Of a DNA stretch of 44,933 nt, positions 1 through 8,508 are shown one piece after another. The position numbers and the translations under genes are program-made. Source of the stretch: DAOUAM01 sp034433305 (GTDB lineage Bacteria > Chloroflexota > Dehalococcoidia > Lucifugimonadales > DAOUAM01); NCBI GenBank assembly GCA_034433305.1, contig DAOUAM010000085.1:1-44933 (forward strand). The letters run 5' to 3'. Numbering within the stretch: the first letter of the stretch is position 1; each line of letters opens with the position of its first letter. The notes below the pieces were generated by a model. The model was not told the origin of the DNA. It saw nothing but the letters and a program-made list of their open reading frames with translations, and searched no databases.

Positions 1-29
1 GGCGTCGCCGTCCTCCGGGGCGCTGGAGC

Positions 30-1548
30 TCATTGCCAGAGGCGGCAGGTGACTCGGACGAGCATGGTCCCGGCGATGGCAAGTGCGAGCACCAGGGCGA
101 GGGCGTAGTTCCAGCGCCCGTACAGGACGTTGCCGACGGTGAACAGCCCGGACCAGATGACGATGCAGCCGGCGAGCCAGCCCAGCAGGGAGAGGGGGAT
201 GTTATCGGCCTGCGACCAGCGCGCGGCCTCCTCTTTCGAGATGCCGGCCATTTCGCGGACTTTCTGCCAGCCAGGACCGGCGGGGTGGACCTTGCGGTAG
301 AAGTTCACCAGGGCGGCGGGATCGGTCTGCGGACCGGCGTACGCAACGATGAGCCAGCAGATGGTGGTGCACAGCACGGTGAGGAAGAGCTCCTGATGGG
401 TGCCGAGGCTGATGCCGTTGCGGCGCAGCGCGAGGAAGACGAGGGATACGGCGAAGGAGCTGATCATGGCGGCGATTTCACACCATGCGGTGATGCGCCA
501 CCAGAACCAGCGAAGCAGATAGAGAAGGCCGGTGCCGGCGCCGACCTGAAGCATGATATTGAAAGTATCCTGGGCGGTTTCGAGGAAAAATACCAGTATC
601 GAGGAGATAATGAAGAGGAGAATTGTGGAGATTCTTCCCGCAAAAACATAGTGTTTTTCATCGCGGCCCGGGCGGAGGAAGCGGCGGTAAAAGTCGTGCA
701 CCATGTAGGAGGCGCCCCAGTTCAGGTGGGTGAGGATGGTGGAGGAGTTGGCGGCGATGAGTCCGGCGAGCATCAGGCCCATCCATCCGGCGGGAAGGAA
801 CTTGAGCATGGCGGGGTAGGCGATGGCGTGGCCGATGAGCGCCGGGTTGACGTGGGGGAAGGCGCGCTGGATGTCGGCGAGAGTCGGGAAGACGATGAGG
901 GAGGCGAGGGCGGTGAGCATCCAGGGCCAGGGGCGCAGGACATAGTGGGCGAGATTGAAGAAGAGGGTTGCGGCGAGCGCATCTTTTTCCGAGCGGGAGG
1001 CGAGCATGCGCTGGGCGATGTAGGAGCCGCCGCCCGGTTCGGCGCCCGGATACCAAACGGCCCACCACTGGATGGCGATGGGCATGATGAAGACGGCGGT
1101 GGCGAGCTCCCAGTTACTGGAGAAATCGGGGAGCATGGCGAGGTAGTTGACGCCGCCGGGGCCCTGCATGGCGCTGATTTTGGCGACGAGGCCGGCGAGG
1201 CCGCCGACCTGAGGGAGCGTGACAGCGAACCAGGCCGCGGCGATGACGGAGCCCATCATGACGAAGAACTGGATCATGTCGATGACGAGAACGCCCCAGA
1301 GGCCGGAGTGCGCGGCGAAGACGACGTTGAGAAGGCCGACGACGAGCAGGGTCTGCCACCGTTCGAAGCCGAACAGGACGCCGGCGATCTTGCAGGCGGC
1401 GAGGTTGACGCTGGCCATGATGATGCAGTTGAAGAAGAAGCCCAGGTACAGGGCGCGGAAGCCGCGGACGGCGCTGGCGGCGCGGCCGGCGTAGCGGAGC
1501 TCGTAGAATTCGAGATCGGTGAGGACTCCGGAGCGGCGCCAGAGGCGG
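30..1548 (-). pseudogene. Sodium:solute symporter (SSF family), 5'-truncated
   Basis: This is the C-terminal ~500 residues of an SSF-type Na+-coupled transporter. The recognisable part begins at RLWRRSGVLTDLEFYELRY, which in intact members lies about 80-100 residues from the N-terminus, and continues through roughly ten hydrophobic segments, with a loop containing GAEPGGGSYIAQRMLASRSEKD and a normal-looking end at a TGA (30-32). The start codon and first membrane segments are missing. About twenty preceding codons in this frame are the neighbouring cadherin-like gene read out of frame, so no native start exists. Leucine is often CTC and arginine CGC, whereas other genes here use CTG almost exclusively and AGG often, suggesting a foreign source. 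It may be a real recombination remnant or an assembly chimera. The substrate cannot be told from the sequence. Confidence 0.8.
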
Positions 1549-3579
1549 CCTGTTCTGCACCTGCCCCACGTGGATGGTGACCGTGGCGACGTTGCCATCG
1601 TCTTTGCCGTCGTCGGCCCGGTACCGGAAGGTATCGGTACCCTCGAAGTTGTTGTCCGGGGTGTAGCGGACGCGGTTGTTGGACAGGGTGTCCAGGTCGC
1701 CGTGGTCGGGCTGCTCCACTATGGTGAAGTCCAGTTCATCGTCATCGTCGTCGGGGTCGGTGGCCACCAGGGTAATCACCACGTCCTCGTCCTCGTCGGT
1801 GGACACAGCTATGTCCTGGGACGTCGGCGGGTCATTGACCGAGGTGACGGTGATGGCGATGCGGGCGGCGTTGCTATTGTTGACGCCGTCGCTGGCCCGG
1901 AAGCGGAAGTCATCGGCGCCGTGGAAGTTGGCGTCGGGCGTGTAGGTGACCTTGTTGCCGCTGATGGCGCTCAGGTCGCCGTGCTCCGGCTGCTCGAAGA
2001 TGGAGTAGGTGAGGGTAGGGCTGTCGGGGTCAGTGGCCACCAGGGTAATCTCGATGGGCGTGTCCTCGGGCGTGGTGACGCTGCCGTCCTGGGCCACGGG
2101 CGGCTCGCCAGGGCCTTCATTGTCGGTGATCTGCGCCGTGACGGTAGGCACGCCGATGCCGTTGTACCTGGGGTCGCCGCTGGTTGCCGTGTGGTGGACG
2201 GTGCCGTTGTGCAGCCCTTCGGCGGTGTTATCGTCCACCGCCGAGACCGTCACGCCACGGATGGCGCTCCACTGGGCCAGGGGGAAGGAGAGGGACGCGG
2301 GGTCAACGGTCACCTGGGCGTCGGGCGCCACGGCCACGGTGACGTCGGCGGTGGGCTGGCTGGCCAGGCAGACCCTGTAGCTGGCGCTGGCGCCGCCTTC
2401 GGCCACGTTGACCGTGCTGGCGCTGACGTTGACCTCGGAGGCCGTGTTGTAGGCCACCAGGGACAGGTCATCATCGCCCAGGTCGGCCCGGAAGAACATG
2501 CCGCTGCCGGCCGCCAGGCCATTGATGCTGCTGAAGCCGCCGGTGCGCGATGAGTAGGTCATAACCTGGAAGCTGTCGCAGGGGCCGGGGACGAAGTTGC
2601 CAATGACCGTCAGGTTGAGGGTGCCGGCCAGGGCCACGCTGCCGCTGACGTTGAGCTGGTCGAAGCCGCTGCCGGCCGCCGTGCCGCCTATCTCCAGGGC
2701 CAGCACGCCGGCCGAGGTCTGGCTGTAGCTGCCGGCGATGTTCAGGGCGCCGGCCGAGGAGCCAGGGCTGACCTGGCCCGCGTTGGCGACGCTGGCGGCG
2801 ATGGGGCCGTTGCCGGAGAAGGCCGCGCCCTGGATGCTCACGGTGCCGCCGCCGGAGATGGAGCCAGGGCTGGTGTGGCTGAAGCTGCCGCCCTGGATGG
2901 ACAGGGTGCGGCCCTGGGCGACCTCGATGTTGCCGGTGTTGGCGAAGGAGGGCGTGTCGCCTGTCTGGACCAGGGACAGGTTGCCGCCGGTGATGTGTAT
3001 GCTGCCGCTGTTAGCGTGGTCGGCGCCGGCGCGGCCCAGGGTGAGGTCGGTATTGACGTTGATTTCGCCCTGGTTGTCCAGCCTGGCCGTGATGGCGCGG
3101 CCACCGCCTGCGCCGGCGTTGACGTTTATGACGCCGTCCTCGGTGTTGGTCAGGGTGCCCTCGCTGACGGTGAGGTTGGAGGCGAAGCCGGCGGCGTCGC
3201 TCTCCAGGCGGACCTCGCCAGAGTTGGCCAGGTCCTGGGTCACTGTCAGCGTGACGTTGCCGCCACCGCCGCCTCTGACCAAGAGGGTCTGGGTGCCGTC
3301 GTCGGCGCCCAGGGTCAGGCTGCGGACGGTCGTGGATGCGGCGAGGGTGACGGTATAGGTGCCGTCGAGGGTGATGCAGGCCCGACTGCTGGCGCCAGGC
3401 ACCGAGTCGGTGCTCCAGTTGTCGGGGTCGGTCCACAGCCCTCCTGTGGCGCTGGTCCAGGAGACGTCACAGGAGGACTGGGACTGCGGGCGGGTTGCGG
3501 CTCCCAGAGGGGACCATATGAACAGGGCCGCGAGAAGGAAGGAAAGAAGGACAATAGCAGGTACACTTCGCTTAACCAT
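1114..3579 (-). CDS. Secreted Calx-beta / cadherin-like repeat protein, 3'-truncated and fused out of frame
   Basis: Start chosen at ATG 3579 (MVKRSVPAIVLL), with GGAGG seven bases upstream; an ATG ten codons earlier lacks this. Residues 1-28 are a signal peptide. Residues ~36-375 are a Gly/Asn/Thr-rich beta-strand repeat region resembling bacterial surface beta-helix proteins. Residues ~380-486 fit a Calx-beta domain (VNVSASTVNVAEGG through ITDNEG). Two bacterial cadherin-like repeats follow (~493-581 and ~583-677), each with the EDT/EDE, ATDPD and YTPDANFHG/YTPDNNFEG motifs typical of Ca2+-binding adhesin repeats. Native sequence ends near NRPP, at about position 1546. The remaining ~145 codons to the stop at 1114 are Arg/Pro-rich nonsense from the symporter gene in another frame. 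It was probably a cell-surface or extracellular adhesin; the present product lacks its natural C-terminus. Confidence 0.8.
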   Translation of the reverse strand: MVKRSVPAIVLLSFLLAALFIWSPLGAATRPQSQSSCDVSWTSATGGLWTDPDNWSTDSVPGASSRACITLDGTYTVTLAASTTVRSLTLGADDGTQTLLVRGGGGGNVTLTVTQDLANSGEVRLESDAAGFASNLTVSEGTLTNTEDGVINVNAGAGGGRAITARLDNQGEINVNTDLTLGRAGADHANSGSIHITGGNLSLVQTGDTPSFANTGNIEVAQGRTLSIQGGSFSHTSPGSISGGGTVSIQGAAFSGNGPIAASVANAGQVSPGSSAGALNIAGSYSQTSAGVLALEIGGTAAGSGFDQLNVSGSVALAGTLNLTVIGNFVPGPCDSFQVMTYSSRTGGFSSINGLAAGSGMFFRADLGDDDLSLVAYNTASEVNVSASTVNVAEGGASASYRVCLASQPTADVTVAVAPDAQVTVDPASLSFPLAQWSAIRGVTVSAVDDNTAEGLHNGTVHHTATSGDPRYNGIGVPTVTAQITDNEGPGEPPVAQDGSVTTPEDTPIEITLVATDPDSPTLTYSIFEQPEHGDLSAISGNKVTYTPDANFHGADDFRFRASDGVNNSNAARIAITVTSVNDPPTSQDIAVSTDEDEDVVITLVATDPDDDDDELDFTIVEQPDHGDLDTLSNNRVRYTPDNNFEGTDTFRYRADDGKDDGNVATVTIHVGQVQNRPPLAPLRSPHRSRILRAPLRRPRRQRRPRLPRPVPGLLLQLHHHGQRQPRRLQDRRRPVRLRTVADPARRRPSQRRLRRALRPLGRSRHRHDPVLRHDGLRHRRGLVRCHAPSGRRPRRPRRQNQRHAGPRRRQLPRHAPRFLQ

Positions 3580-4049
3580 AAACACCTCCCGGCAGGTATA
3601 ACGTGCCACGGAGGTGCCATGTTACAGACATAGCTATCCGCCCCGCAGTCCCTTGAAGACTCGGGGGGTGTGGAGGGGCCTCTCCTTACCAGGTCGTGGA
3701 GAGGGCCAGGACTTGTCACATTTTCGGAAGGAGACGGAGGCGCCAGGGCAGCGCCGCAAGACCTTACCCCTCGGCACGCTCAGGACAGGCCCGAGCTTGT
3801 CGAGGGGGCAGGTGGGAGAGGGGGCCATAGATTGGCTGACGTATTGCCCTTAAACACCAGGGTGAGGTCCGCCAGCGCCTGTCTCATTAACCGCCGCATT
3901 TAACTGTTGCGTAGTAAGGGGGGCCAGAGAGGGGAGGCCGGTGCTCCACTGCGCACATCCACCACCTCAGCGTCGCGGTCGCCAGCCCTGTAACGGCCTC
4001 CCCTTCCCTGGTACTGGAGTGGGGCAGGAAGCGAGGCGTCTTTTTTGAG
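3580..4049. repeat. Gene-free 470-base region with a degenerate palindromic repeat block
   Basis: No convincing coding signal. Positions ~3650-3830 hold GC-rich repeated sequence related to blocks at 11.5, 30.3, 35.1 and 37.4 kb, including a CCCGAGCTTGTCGAGGG motif (about 3790-3806). A separate perfect 10-base inverted repeat, GGGGAGGCCG (3931-3940) with CGGCCTCCCC (3994-4003), encloses 53 bases. Neither is followed by a T-run in the minus direction, so a standard intrinsic terminator for the upstream sigma-factor operon is not evident. Confidence 0.5.
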
Positions 4050-5684
4050 CTACCTGTTGCTGTTGCCCTTGCCCTTGTTCTCCTTAGGCCCGTTGACCTT
4101 GACTACCGAGGCCAGGAAGCGGCCATCGGGCTGGAAGATGCCCTCGGCCCGCACGTTGACGCCGATGGCAAGCTGGCCCTTGACCTCGGCATCTGCCGCC
4201 ACGATCACCAGGGTGCTGCCAACGGTGAGCGGGGCCAGGGAGATTACCGTGCCCCGGACCTCTGTCTTCTTGGCCAGGCGCTCTACCTTTATTTCGGTGG
4301 CCTGGATGGAGCCATCGCCATTGGTGTAGCCTTCGACCTCGGCGATGAGGCCGACCCTGGGCGTGCCCTGGACCTCGGTGCTGTCGTCAATGACCACTAT
4401 ACGCCTGGCGATGGTCAGCGGCTCCTCGCGGGTTATGACGCCCCTGAGCTCTATCCTGGAGCGCCGGTTGGCCTGGGGGCTTTCCCGCTCATCGCTGGAG
4501 TCGCTGTCAGCTTCACCGCCCTTGACGGCGACGCTTTCGCCTTCATGGCCGCTGTCGTTGTCGTCCGGGCCGCTGGTGCCGGTGGCCCCGGCCGTGACCG
4601 GCGTCCTGTCGGAGTCGTCCTGGCGCGGGGTTGGCCGCGCCACAGGCCGGCGGTCGTCATCATCGCGCTCCTGTCTGATGGTGGCCTCGCTGCCAGGCTG
4701 CGGGCCCTCTTCGCCCTCGCTGGCGCTTTCGGCTACCTCTACGCTGGAGGCCTGGAGCGTGTCCGTCTCCAGGAAGCGCCCCTTGACCCTGGCCTCCTTG
4801 CCCAGTTGTAGCTCTCCCCTGACCGACGCGCCCGGGGAGATCCTGACGACCAGCCCGGCGACCTCCAGAGGGTCAACGTTGGAGACGGGGCCTCTTACCT
4901 CGGCCTCCCGTATGGCCGCCTGGACCGACGCCTCCGCTGCCGGGCCGTTGGGGTCTTCCGCCAGTCCCTGGGCGATGATCTGCCCACGCTGCCACACCAC
5001 CTGGGTCTGGGCCAGCGGGTCGGGTGACTGAGTGGCCCCCTGGAGGCCTGCCTGGCCCAGCAGGGCCTGTCGCTGGCCGATCTCCTCGGAAAGCTCGTTC
5101 AGGACGGCCCTGGCCCTGTCAGGGCCCAGGGAGCGCACCTCGGCCAGCGCGGCATCAACCTGGGCCGCGACGGCCTGCACGGCGTCGGTGCCCGGCGGTT
5201 GGCCCATGCTAGTCAGCTCCACCATTTCCTGCACTCGCCGCTCGGCCAGCTCCAGGTGGTACTCGGCCCTCCTGGCGGAGTTCAGGGTGACCAGGAGCAG
5301 CAGGCGCTCGGTGCCGGTCTTGACGGGATAGAGGGCCTGCCCTGGCAGGCTGTCCTGGGCGGCGTAGGTGAGTCCGCCGGCCAGGAAGACCAGGGAGAAG
5401 GCCGTAAGGGCCAGCGCTGGCACGGGCAGCATCCTGCCCAGGACCTTGCGCCAGCGCGGGGCCTTGCTGCGGCTTATCTCCTGCTGCAGCGCCAGCCGGG
5501 CGCGGGCGCGGAACTCACTGGAGGGGCGCTCGTCAGGCGCGGGCGGCAGCCGCACGGCCATGTCCAGTAGCGGCCCCAACTCCTGACGCAGCCTGGGATA
5601 GCGCTCCAGGCAGTCATCCACGGACGCCCGGCCCAGACGAATGTCATCAATGCACTCTGCCAGGACTTGCTCCAGTTCCTTCAT
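4050..5684 (-). CDS. DUF5667/DUF5666 membrane protein, probable anti-sigma partner
   Basis: The 544-residue protein is encoded directly after the ECF sigma factor with an ATGA overlap (5681-5684), so the two are co-transcribed and translationally coupled. Residues 1-45 carry a CIDDIRLGRASVDDCLERYP motif common at the N-termini of Chloroflexota membrane proteins. One membrane segment lies at ~86-109, followed by a DUF5667-type helical region (~105-200, containing GQALYPVKTGTERL). Residues ~258-315, ~408-465 and ~470-530 are beta-rich modules of DUF5666 type (V.G.I.....I.V...T.V.G). An acidic, low-complexity Asp/Ser/Pro linker (~316-405) separates the first module from the others; the tail is Lys/Asn-rich. 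A cytosolic N-terminus sequestering the sigma factor with extracytoplasmic sensor modules is inferred from gene order and topology. The usual anti-sigma zinc motif is not visible. Confidence 0.75.
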   Translation of the reverse strand: MKELEQVLAECIDDIRLGRASVDDCLERYPRLRQELGPLLDMAVRLPPAPDERPSSEFRARARLALQQEISRSKAPRWRKVLGRMLPVPALALTAFSLVFLAGGLTYAAQDSLPGQALYPVKTGTERLLLLVTLNSARRAEYHLELAERRVQEMVELTSMGQPPGTDAVQAVAAQVDAALAEVRSLGPDRARAVLNELSEEIGQRQALLGQAGLQGATQSPDPLAQTQVVWQRGQIIAQGLAEDPNGPAAEASVQAAIREAEVRGPVSNVDPLEVAGLVVRISPGASVRGELQLGKEARVKGRFLETDTLQASSVEVAESASEGEEGPQPGSEATIRQERDDDDRRPVARPTPRQDDSDRTPVTAGATGTSGPDDNDSGHEGESVAVKGGEADSDSSDERESPQANRRSRIELRGVITREEPLTIARRIVVIDDSTEVQGTPRVGLIAEVEGYTNGDGSIQATEIKVERLAKKTEVRGTVISLAPLTVGSTLVIVAADAEVKGQLAIGVNVRAEGIFQPDGRFLASVVKVNGPKENKGKGNSNR

Positions 5685-6298
5685 CCCTGCCCACCCTCCT
5701 CCTCAAGCAACTGGCGCAGCTTCCTGAGCGCACGCAGTTGTATGACTCTGACCGCGCCTTCGCTCTTGTCCATAGCGGTGGCAACGGCGGAGTAGTCAAG
5801 CCCCTCAATGAACCGTAACATCAGAACCTGCTGCTGGTCACCCGGGAGGCGTGCCAGCAAACGCCTTACCACGTCCAGGTCGAGGAACTCCTCCATGGCC
5901 GGGTCGCGCTGCCCCTCCACCAGGCCATTGGCCTGCTGGACGTAGCTCTGCGACTCCCGCTCCTTCTTGCGGTAGTAGTCCACCACCAGGTTATGGGCTA
6001 TGGTGTACAGCCAGGACAGGAAGGGCTTTTCCTCGTACCTGTAGCCCTGAATGGCCCGCCAGGCCCGCAGGAATACCTCCTGCGTAAGGTCTTCCACGTC
6101 GGCCAGGTGCTTGACGCGGTAGGAGATGTGGCGGTAGATGCGCTCCACGTAGGTATCATAGAGCTGAGTGAAAGCATCCCCGTCCCCACGTGTAGCCCGA
6201 CGGACGAGGGCCGCCTCGTCCAGTTGCGCCTCCGACTGCGTCAGGGCCATCCACACTTTCTTTAACGGCTGGTCGAAGTTCAATGTTACATCCCGCAT
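5681..6298 (-). CDS. ECF-type RNA polymerase sigma factor
   Basis: A 205-residue sigma-70 family protein. Region 2 spans residues ~28-95, with DVEDLTQEVFLRAWRAIQGY (core binding and -10 recognition) and SWLYTIAHNLVVDYYRK. Region 4 spans ~145-200, with LPGDQQQVLMLRFIEGLDYSAVATAMDKSEGAVRVIQLRALRKLR as the -35 helix-turn-helix, abbreviated here by its ends: LPGDQQ to RALRKLR. Regions 1.1 and 3 are absent, as in ECF factors. Two starts are possible: ATG 6298, with GAGG almost touching it, and ATG 6250 (MALTQSEAQ), with a weak purine tract. The family domain is complete from either. The gene overlaps its probable membrane-bound regulator by four bases, which implies release in response to an envelope signal. 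Confidence 0.9.
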   Translation of the reverse strand: MRDVTLNFDQPLKKVWMALTQSEAQLDEAALVRRATRGDGDAFTQLYDTYVERIYRHISYRVKHLADVEDLTQEVFLRAWRAIQGYRYEEKPFLSWLYTIAHNLVVDYYRKKERESQSYVQQANGLVEGQRDPAMEEFLDLDVVRRLLARLPGDQQQVLMLRFIEGLDYSAVATAMDKSEGAVRVIQLRALRKLRQLLEEEGGQG

Positions 6299-6383
6299 TC
6301 CTCACGGTCAGCGACCGCGACATGGGATTACACGGGCTAGCATACATTAATAGTATGGTTCTAGTACAGCAGTTTACATACTC

Positions 6384-6410
6384 GACGACTGCGATGTCAG
6401 GAAATTTTCA
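6384..6410 (-). promoter_or_regulatory. Possible autoregulatory ECF promoter
   Basis: On the minus strand TGAAAATTT (6402-6410) is followed after about 14 bases by CGTC (6384-6387). This resembles the GAA...CGTC pattern of many ECF-type promoters and sits ~80 bases upstream of the sigma gene. The surrounding patch (6340-6420) is distinctly AT-rich. The match is loose and this is inference. Confidence 0.25.
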
Positions 6411-6567
6411 CGATTAACACTGGCCCAGAGCGTGGGACATGGCCGTGGCAGGGGGATGGCGTGGCGGTTGGATAGGCCGTATTGGACTGGCGATGCCTGC
6501 ACGTATGGCCCGCTGGAAGCCCGGGCTGCCCCTGTCAGGTGGCAGAGAGGGAACAGCCAGTGTTGCC

Positions 6568-7239
6568 CTAAGGATGCGCCGAAGGGGGAGGCTGTGGGGA
6601 TGAGGCCTTGCGGCGATGGTAGTACCGGCGGACCTTGGCCCGGTTACCGCAGGACTTCATGTCGCACCAGCGCCGGCTGCGGTTGCGGCTGTTGTCCATG
6701 AAGAGCCAGCCACAGGTCTCCGAGGCACACTCCCGCACCAGCGAAAGCTCCCCGGAAGTCAGCAGCTCCGCCGCCGATCGGACGACCGGCCACACCATCC
6801 TGTCCAGCGCCTCCTCGTCCTCCTTCCAGGTCCAGACGAAGCCGCCGTTGGCCTGGATAATCTGGGACATGGACATAGCCTTCAGCGCCGCGTTGAGCAT
6901 GGCCAGGTCCGAAGGCTCAGGCGAGCGCCTGGCGGCGGCAGCCGAGAAGATGCGGTAGATAGCCTCTCGCAGCGCGATGGCCCACTCCAGGGTAGAGGCC
7001 GCATCCGACGGCCTCCGCGCCGCCTCCTTCAGCAGCCTGTGTGCCTGCTCCTCGGTCAGCGCCCCGGCCAGCCTGCCCCAGGACACCAGGCGCGCGTAGC
7101 TGGTCAGCCTCTCACCCGGACGGTCGGGCGTGTGGTTGCTGACCGTGTTGGCGAAGTCCAGGCATAGCTTCCCGCCTGAGAACTCGAAGGCAGGCCCTTT
7201 GCCCTCCGGCGGAGCGCTACCTTGCTCGCGTATAACCAT
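6568..7239 (-). CDS. CGNR zinc-finger (ABATE-domain) regulatory protein
   Basis: A 223-residue protein with an N-terminal ABATE-type ligand-binding domain (GGKLCLDFANTVSNH near residue 20, through about 165) and a C-terminal CGNR zinc finger: CASETCGWLFMDNSRNRSRR, WCDMKSCGNRAKV and a basic YYHRRK tail. The cysteine pairs and CGNR signature are intact. The family is thought to bind DNA and regulate transcription. ATG 7239 follows AAGAGG by six bases; a TTG immediately before it (7242) is the alternative. It is divergent from the small gene at 7346. The shared intergenic region carries two GGTTAAGC direct repeats (7256-7263, 7304-7311) that could be its operator, which is inference. Confidence 0.85.
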   Translation of the reverse strand: MVIREQGSAPPEGKGPAFEFSGGKLCLDFANTVSNHTPDRPGERLTSYARLVSWGRLAGALTEEQAHRLLKEAARRPSDAASTLEWAIALREAIYRIFSAAAARRSPEPSDLAMLNAALKAMSMSQIIQANGGFVWTWKEDEEALDRMVWPVVRSAAELLTSGELSLVRECASETCGWLFMDNSRNRSRRWCDMKSCGNRAKVRRYYHRRKASSPQPPPSAHP

Positions 7240-7249
7240 CAAAAGCCTC

Positions 7250-7278
7250 TTGACTGGTTAAGCCCTTTCCCTTATACT
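7250..7278 (+). promoter_or_regulatory. Near-consensus sigma-70 promoter with flanking GGTTAAGC repeats
   Basis: TTGACT (7250-7255), a 17-base spacer, then TATACT (7273-7278). Predicted transcription begins near 7285, about 60 bases before the small plus-strand gene at 7346. The first GGTTAAGC repeat lies within the spacer and the second lies just downstream (7304-7311), a suitable arrangement for repression by the divergently encoded CGNR protein. Confidence 0.55.
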
Positions 7279-7345
7279 GCTAACTACCATATACAGTTTA
7301 GTCGGTTAAGCACAGTTCCTGCAACGGTCGAGGGAGTACACGCCA

Positions 7346-7570
7346 ATGACAGTTCCAGCTTTACTCCGTCGGGCGGCCCTGGTGGCCCCAGGGAGCCGCC
7401 GTGGCATCCGGGCGAAGGTCAAGGACTGGGTAGGCATGGCCCTCGTACCGCTGAAGGTGTACTTTGGCCCGTGGGCAGCGGCCCGTCACGGCAAGCCGTC
7501 CCTGGACGCCGCCCTCTCCAGGGAAAGGGCCAGGGTTGACACCTTCTTCACGGGCATGTGGCCTCGCTAG
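7346..7570 (+). CDS. Small basic protein of unknown function (74 aa)
   Basis: I do not recognise this protein. It is rich in Ala and Arg, has no evident membrane segment or signal peptide, and contains a central AKVKDWVGMALVPLKVYFGP stretch that could form an amphipathic helix. Support for a real gene is contextual: codon choice after the first few codons (AAG, GTG, GTC, GAC, TAC, GCC) matches neighbouring genes, a TTGACT-N17-TATACT promoter precedes it, and it fills a gap between a divergent regulator and a convergent hydrolase. A GAGGGAG ribosome-binding candidate lies about 10 bases upstream, slightly far. It may be a target of the neighbouring CGNR regulator, or a chance reading frame. 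Confidence 0.45.
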   Translation: MTVPALLRRAALVAPGSRRGIRAKVKDWVGMALVPLKVYFGPWAAARHGKPSLDAALSRERARVDTFFTGMWPR

Positions 7571-7584
7571 CGCCCGGAGCGGCG

Positions 7585-8430
7585 CTACAGGCAGGCCGGC
7601 GGCGTGTCGCCATTGGCGAAGCGCTGGATGGCCAGGGCCACCGCGTCGGGGCGCTCCATGTACATGTTGTGGCCGCTTTTCTCTATGACCACCATGCAGC
7701 CGCGCTCCAGGCTGCCCAGCACAGACGCCAGGCCGGTGTAGCTGTGCTGGCGCTCCTGGCCGACCACCAGCAGCAGCGGCAGGCCAAGCTCCCGGAGGAT
7801 GGGCGTAAGGTCGAAGTAGTCGCCGCGCCGGTCCTCCCAGTTGAAGGCCGACGAGGCCCACTTCATGTCCACAGAGCCGTCGGGTAGCTCCCTGGCCTCA
7901 TGGGCCACCACGTCGCGAATGACGTCCTCTCGCCAGCGGCCCGCCACCGGGTGCTGGCGGAGGTAGTGGTAAAGCGCCTCGTGGCTGGCCCAGGTCCGCC
8001 TGGGACGCTCGCCCCTGGAGGACACGCGCCGCTGGAAGGACTCGGTCATGGCCACCACCGGCTCCAGCAGCACCAGGCTGCTGAACAGGCCGGGCACCTG
8101 GTGGGCGCACAGCGTGACCACCGCCCCGCCCGACGAGTGCCCCGCCCCCATGGCGTCCCGCAGGCCCAGGTGCTGGCAGAACTCCGCCAGCTCGGCCACC
8201 CTCTCGGCGTAGCTGTAGCCCCTGGCCGGCCAGTCGCTGTCCCCGTGGCCCCGGGCGTCCAGCGCTATGACGTGGAAGCGCTGGCATAGCTCGCGGGCTA
8301 CGGCGTCCCAGCTACGGCTGGTGCGCATGTCGCCGTGGAGCAGCAGCAAAGGCGGGCCATGGTCTCCCCAGTCCGCGTACCTCAGCCTGAGGCCGCGCAC
8401 GTGTATGAACCGGTCTTCGGGCTTGGTCAC
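7585..8430 (-). CDS. Alpha/beta hydrolase
   Basis: A 281-residue alpha/beta-hydrolase fold protein. The oxyanion-loop motif LLHGDMRTSRSW lies near residues 30-42, DARGHGDSDWP near 59-69, the nucleophile elbow GHSSG near 96-100 (Ser98) and the catalytic histidine in SGHNMYMERPD near 253. The acid residue is probably the Asp or Glu in the LLVVGQERQHS region. Such enzymes hydrolyse esters, lactones, epoxides or C-C bonds, and the substrate cannot be assigned. The start is GTG (8430), with GGAG three bases upstream, which is close. The gene lies 78 bases downstream of the antiporter gene on the same strand and may be co-transcribed. The C-terminus ends with ANGDTPPACL. Confidence 0.85.
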   Translation of the reverse strand: MTKPEDRFIHVRGLRLRYADWGDHGPPLLLLHGDMRTSRSWDAVARELCQRFHVIALDARGHGDSDWPARGYSYAERVAELAEFCQHLGLRDAMGAGHSSGGAVVTLCAHQVPGLFSSLVLLEPVVAMTESFQRRVSSRGERPRRTWASHEALYHYLRQHPVAGRWREDVIRDVVAHEARELPDGSVDMKWASSAFNWEDRRGDYFDLTPILRELGLPLLLVVGQERQHSYTGLASVLGSLERGCMVVIEKSGHNMYMERPDAVALAIQRFANGDTPPACL

Positions 8431-8508
8431 AGTCTCCAGTCTGGCAGGTCAGGAGTGCCGTCTCACGCCGGGCGCGGATATTATACCACGCCCTCAGCCT
8501 CGGGCCTG

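Noticed and set aside
33..1580. Long 515-residue open frame on the plus strand
   Set aside because: It is antisense to the symporter gene, is Gly/Asp/Glu-rich without recognisable motifs, and follows from GC-rich third positions.
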